NCBI GenBank assembly: GCA_965368585.1 | Contig: CBDUNM010000062.1 | Location: 1 to 24,838 of the forward strand | Direction of reading: 5' to 3' | DNA length: 24,838 bases | Origin: JARRQB01 sp965368585 | Lineage (GTDB): Bacteria; Pseudomonadota; Gammaproteobacteria; Chromatiales; Chromatiaceae | Shown: positions 23,326 to 24,838 of the stretch, one piece after another | Position numbering within the stretch: position 1 is the stretch's first letter | How the letters are laid out: each line of letters starts with the position of its first letter | Position numbers and translations under genes: made by a program | Notes under the pieces: model-generated | The model's input: only the letters and a program-made list of their open reading frames with translations | The model's database searches: none | Told to the model about the DNA's origin: nothing

Positions 23326-23907
23326 TCAGTGCTTGAGGTGCTCCATCTGTTGATCCAGCAGATGGACGAGCGAAAGACGATTCGGCGTCATGCGGCTCAT
23401 GACGAACAGGCCCTGGGTGAAATTCACCAGCATCAAGGCAGACTGCTCGACGTTCTTGTGTGCAGGAATCAGTCCCTGGTCCCTGGCTTTCGATATCGCC
23501 TGGCCAAAGACGTCCTGCATATACCGCAGCGATCGAGTGGCGGCAGCGCGCGCTGCCGGATCGAACAGGGCGCGCTCGGTTATCGTGTTGGTCATCAGAC
23601 AACCCTTGATAGCCGCAGGGTCGAATACCGCGTCTATCCGTTGCAGAAAATACCGCTCAATTGTGTCGAGCGGCTGATCGGATTCCGCGATCGGCGCCAG
23701 GTTCTTCACAATCACCTCGCGGTGATAGTGGTCGAGCGCCTGTTCGAACAGGGCCTGCTTATTGCCAAACGTGTTGTACAGACTCTGGCGCGCTATCCCC
23801 ATGCCCTGTTCCAGGTCTTGCAGCGTCGTGCCGTCGAATCCCTTGGACCAGAAGATCTGCATGGCCCGCTCTAGGGCTTGAAGTTCGTCAAACGTCTTTG
23901 TCCGCAT
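23326..23907 (-). CDS. TetR/AcrR family transcriptional regulator
   Basis: 193 residues from the ATG at 23907. A GTG at 23931 would add eight residues but has no ribosome site, and the chosen start matches the usual family beginning (TKTFDELQALERAMQIFWSKGF). The helix-turn-helix is at about residues 18-58 (TTLQDLEQGMGIARQSLYNTFGNKQALF). The rest is the helical ligand-binding domain, with CLMTNT around residue 103 as in related regulators of efflux or detoxification genes. It probably represses itself and the hydrolase gene 25 bp downstream until an unknown ligand binds. Confidence 0.9.
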   Translation of the reverse strand: MRTKTFDELQALERAMQIFWSKGFDGTTLQDLEQGMGIARQSLYNTFGNKQALFEQALDHYHREVIVKNLAPIAESDQPLDTIERYFLQRIDAVFDPAAIKGCLMTNTITERALFDPAARAAATRSLRYMQDVFGQAISKARDQGLIPAHKNVEQSALMLVNFTQGLFVMSRMTPNRLSLVHLLDQQMEHLKH

Positions 23908-23946
23908 GGCAAGGTCTCGAGCGATATTCACGTATCAGCTTAGCTT

Positions 23947-24030
23947 AATAGATCAAATAGTCTAGTAAGAAATGCCGATTAAATCGCAAATAGCTGAATT
24001 AATGAGATTATAAAAAAGATCAATCGATCT
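23947..24030. promoter_or_regulatory. AT-rich region with repeated AGATCAA and a palindrome, possible TetR operator
   Basis: AGATC (24017-24021) and GATCT (24026-24030) form an inverted repeat with an AATC spacer. A second AGATCAA occurs near 23950, before AATAGTCTA. The stretch is much richer in A+T than its surroundings and lies directly upstream of the tetR-type gene, where its promoter and operator are expected. Assignment to the regulator is inferred. Confidence 0.4.
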
Positions 24031-24838
24031 ATAAGTAGCCAAATTGGTCCTTTCCTGATTACCCACTGACGTTCAGCCAAAATTGATGCTGAAAAATGTT
24101 GCGGTGACCAGGTGAATCCTCGCCGTCTCCACGAGACACGCCGTGAGTCCTGTTCGCTACACCGTCGCTGCTGCGCACAAGCCCTGTTTCAGACGGCCTG
24201 GCAGTGACGGCGCAGATTCCTGCAATAACTTGCCAGCCATTGCCCCAGCAGAGTGACGAACGCATTGGGACAGAGAAGTGGCACAAGGATGTGCCGTATA
24301 CAAAGCGGAGAACGCAAATTGGACAGCTTTGGCTGCCACGCCAAGCGGGCGAGTATCAGGGATGAATCGAGCAATGCGCGTGAGGTTGACTCTGGGCTTA
24401 GGCACCAGCGCGGGGCCAGCCGGACAATGACAAATCGGCAGGACAGCCGATTTGCACGACCGCAGGTCGCCCGACGTAATCCCGCCATTGTACCCACCGC
24501 CTCATCGTAGGAGTCATCCCAGGCCGGTAACGTCTGCATCTGGTTGAGAATGGCCATCCATGGCCCGACGTAGGTCCTCTATAGAACCCCCAGCCCGGTC
24601 GTCGTTGACCGGGCGTACACCGAACTGCGAAGTGACGTTTGGTCACTTCGGTTGCGGCTCACCCCGTGGCAACCCAGTAAGTGATCGAGGCCCCCAGTAA
24701 CTGATCCACGGGATACGCGTCTACGAACTCGCCGGGTTAGCCTGCATGTTGCACCAGCCGATCGGGGACGGTCGCCAATGAAGCGGCAGGGATGCGGCGC
24801 AAGTCCTGTGCGGGGCGCATTCTCGAAAGTACAGTTTG
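24031..24838. other. Long stretch without a convincing gene
   Basis: About 800 bp to the window end. Open frames on both strands overlap one another and have odd composition; none matches a family I recognise. A near-identical 16-bp direct repeat (CCCAGTAA-x-TGATC-x-A) occurs at 24673 and 24693. Several hairpins precede it. It may be a decayed or non-coding region, or the edge of a gene beyond the window. Confidence 0.4.
24552..24650. repeat. Cluster of three perfect hairpins
   Basis: GGCCAT/ATGGCC (24552-24565, 2-base loop), GCCCGGTC/GACCGGGC (24593-24614, 6-base loop) and CGAAGTGAC/GTCACTTCG (24628-24650, 5-base loop) follow one another within 100 bp. None is followed by a T-run. They could be parts of a structured RNA, a recombination site or palindromic repeats. 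Confidence 0.45.

Noticed and set aside
24189..24557. 122-residue minus-strand frame near the window end
   Set aside because: It overlaps other frames of similar length, matches no family I know, and its start resembles known proteins only by chance.

Overview
This looks like a GC-rich proteobacterial chromosome segment, most likely from a gammaproteobacterium. The basis is the gene families present: a multiheme cytochrome c, a PEP-CTERM-type protein, an MCE/Mla lipid transporter, an HDOD protein and a MalG remnant close to the enteric type. No rRNA, tRNA, CRISPR array or intact insertion sequence was seen. The taxonomic call is an inference from protein style and is not proven.

Layout. 1-2358: the 3' part of a large multiheme cytochrome c (8 CXXCH motifs visible) with a strong terminator, then a TlpA-type thioredoxin and a 189-bp element with long terminal inverted repeats. 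2415-3828: an orphan single-domain response regulator (minus) and a GDT1/TMEM165-family cation exporter (plus). 3908-6162 (minus): an ECF sigma factor, an anti-sigma factor overlapping it by 4 bp, a DUF2892 membrane protein and a CHRD-domain protein with a PEP-CTERM-like tail, arranged as one likely operon. 6163-6795: a gene-free gap with a plus-strand terminator that serves no recognised gene.

6796-12838 is the most striking block. A minus-strand operon runs RsbW-like kinase, STAS protein, MlaE-like permease, MlaF-like ATPase, MlaD-like MCE protein and PqiC-like lipoprotein, with 1-4 bp overlaps from the permease onward. Diverging from it is an HDOD-SpoIIE (PP2C) phosphatase. Kinase, STAS antagonist and PP2C phosphatase are the three parts of a partner-switching module. 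Here the STAS protein sits where MlaB, a subunit of the Mla lipid transporter, would be, so phospholipid transport may be gated by reversible STAS phosphorylation.

12839-17180 is an accessory stretch: a frameshifted malG remnant, a DUF488 protein, a VapBC-type toxin-antitoxin pair, a DUF5131 (phage Gp37/Gp68-like) protein and a small unknown protein.

17181-22032 is a plus-strand redox locus: a GltD-like FAD/NAD(P) oxidoreductase with extra Fe-S domains, a cytoplasmic molybdopterin oxidoreductase and an AmiS/UreI-type amide/urea channel. It is preceded by a good candidate sigma-54 promoter (GG-N10-GC), which suggests nitrogen-linked control. The substrate is unknown.

22437-23907 (minus) holds a TetR regulator followed by an alpha/beta hydrolase with an Asp nucleophile. 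23908-24838 shows no convincing gene, only AT-rich possible operators next to tetR and a cluster of perfect hairpins near the window end.
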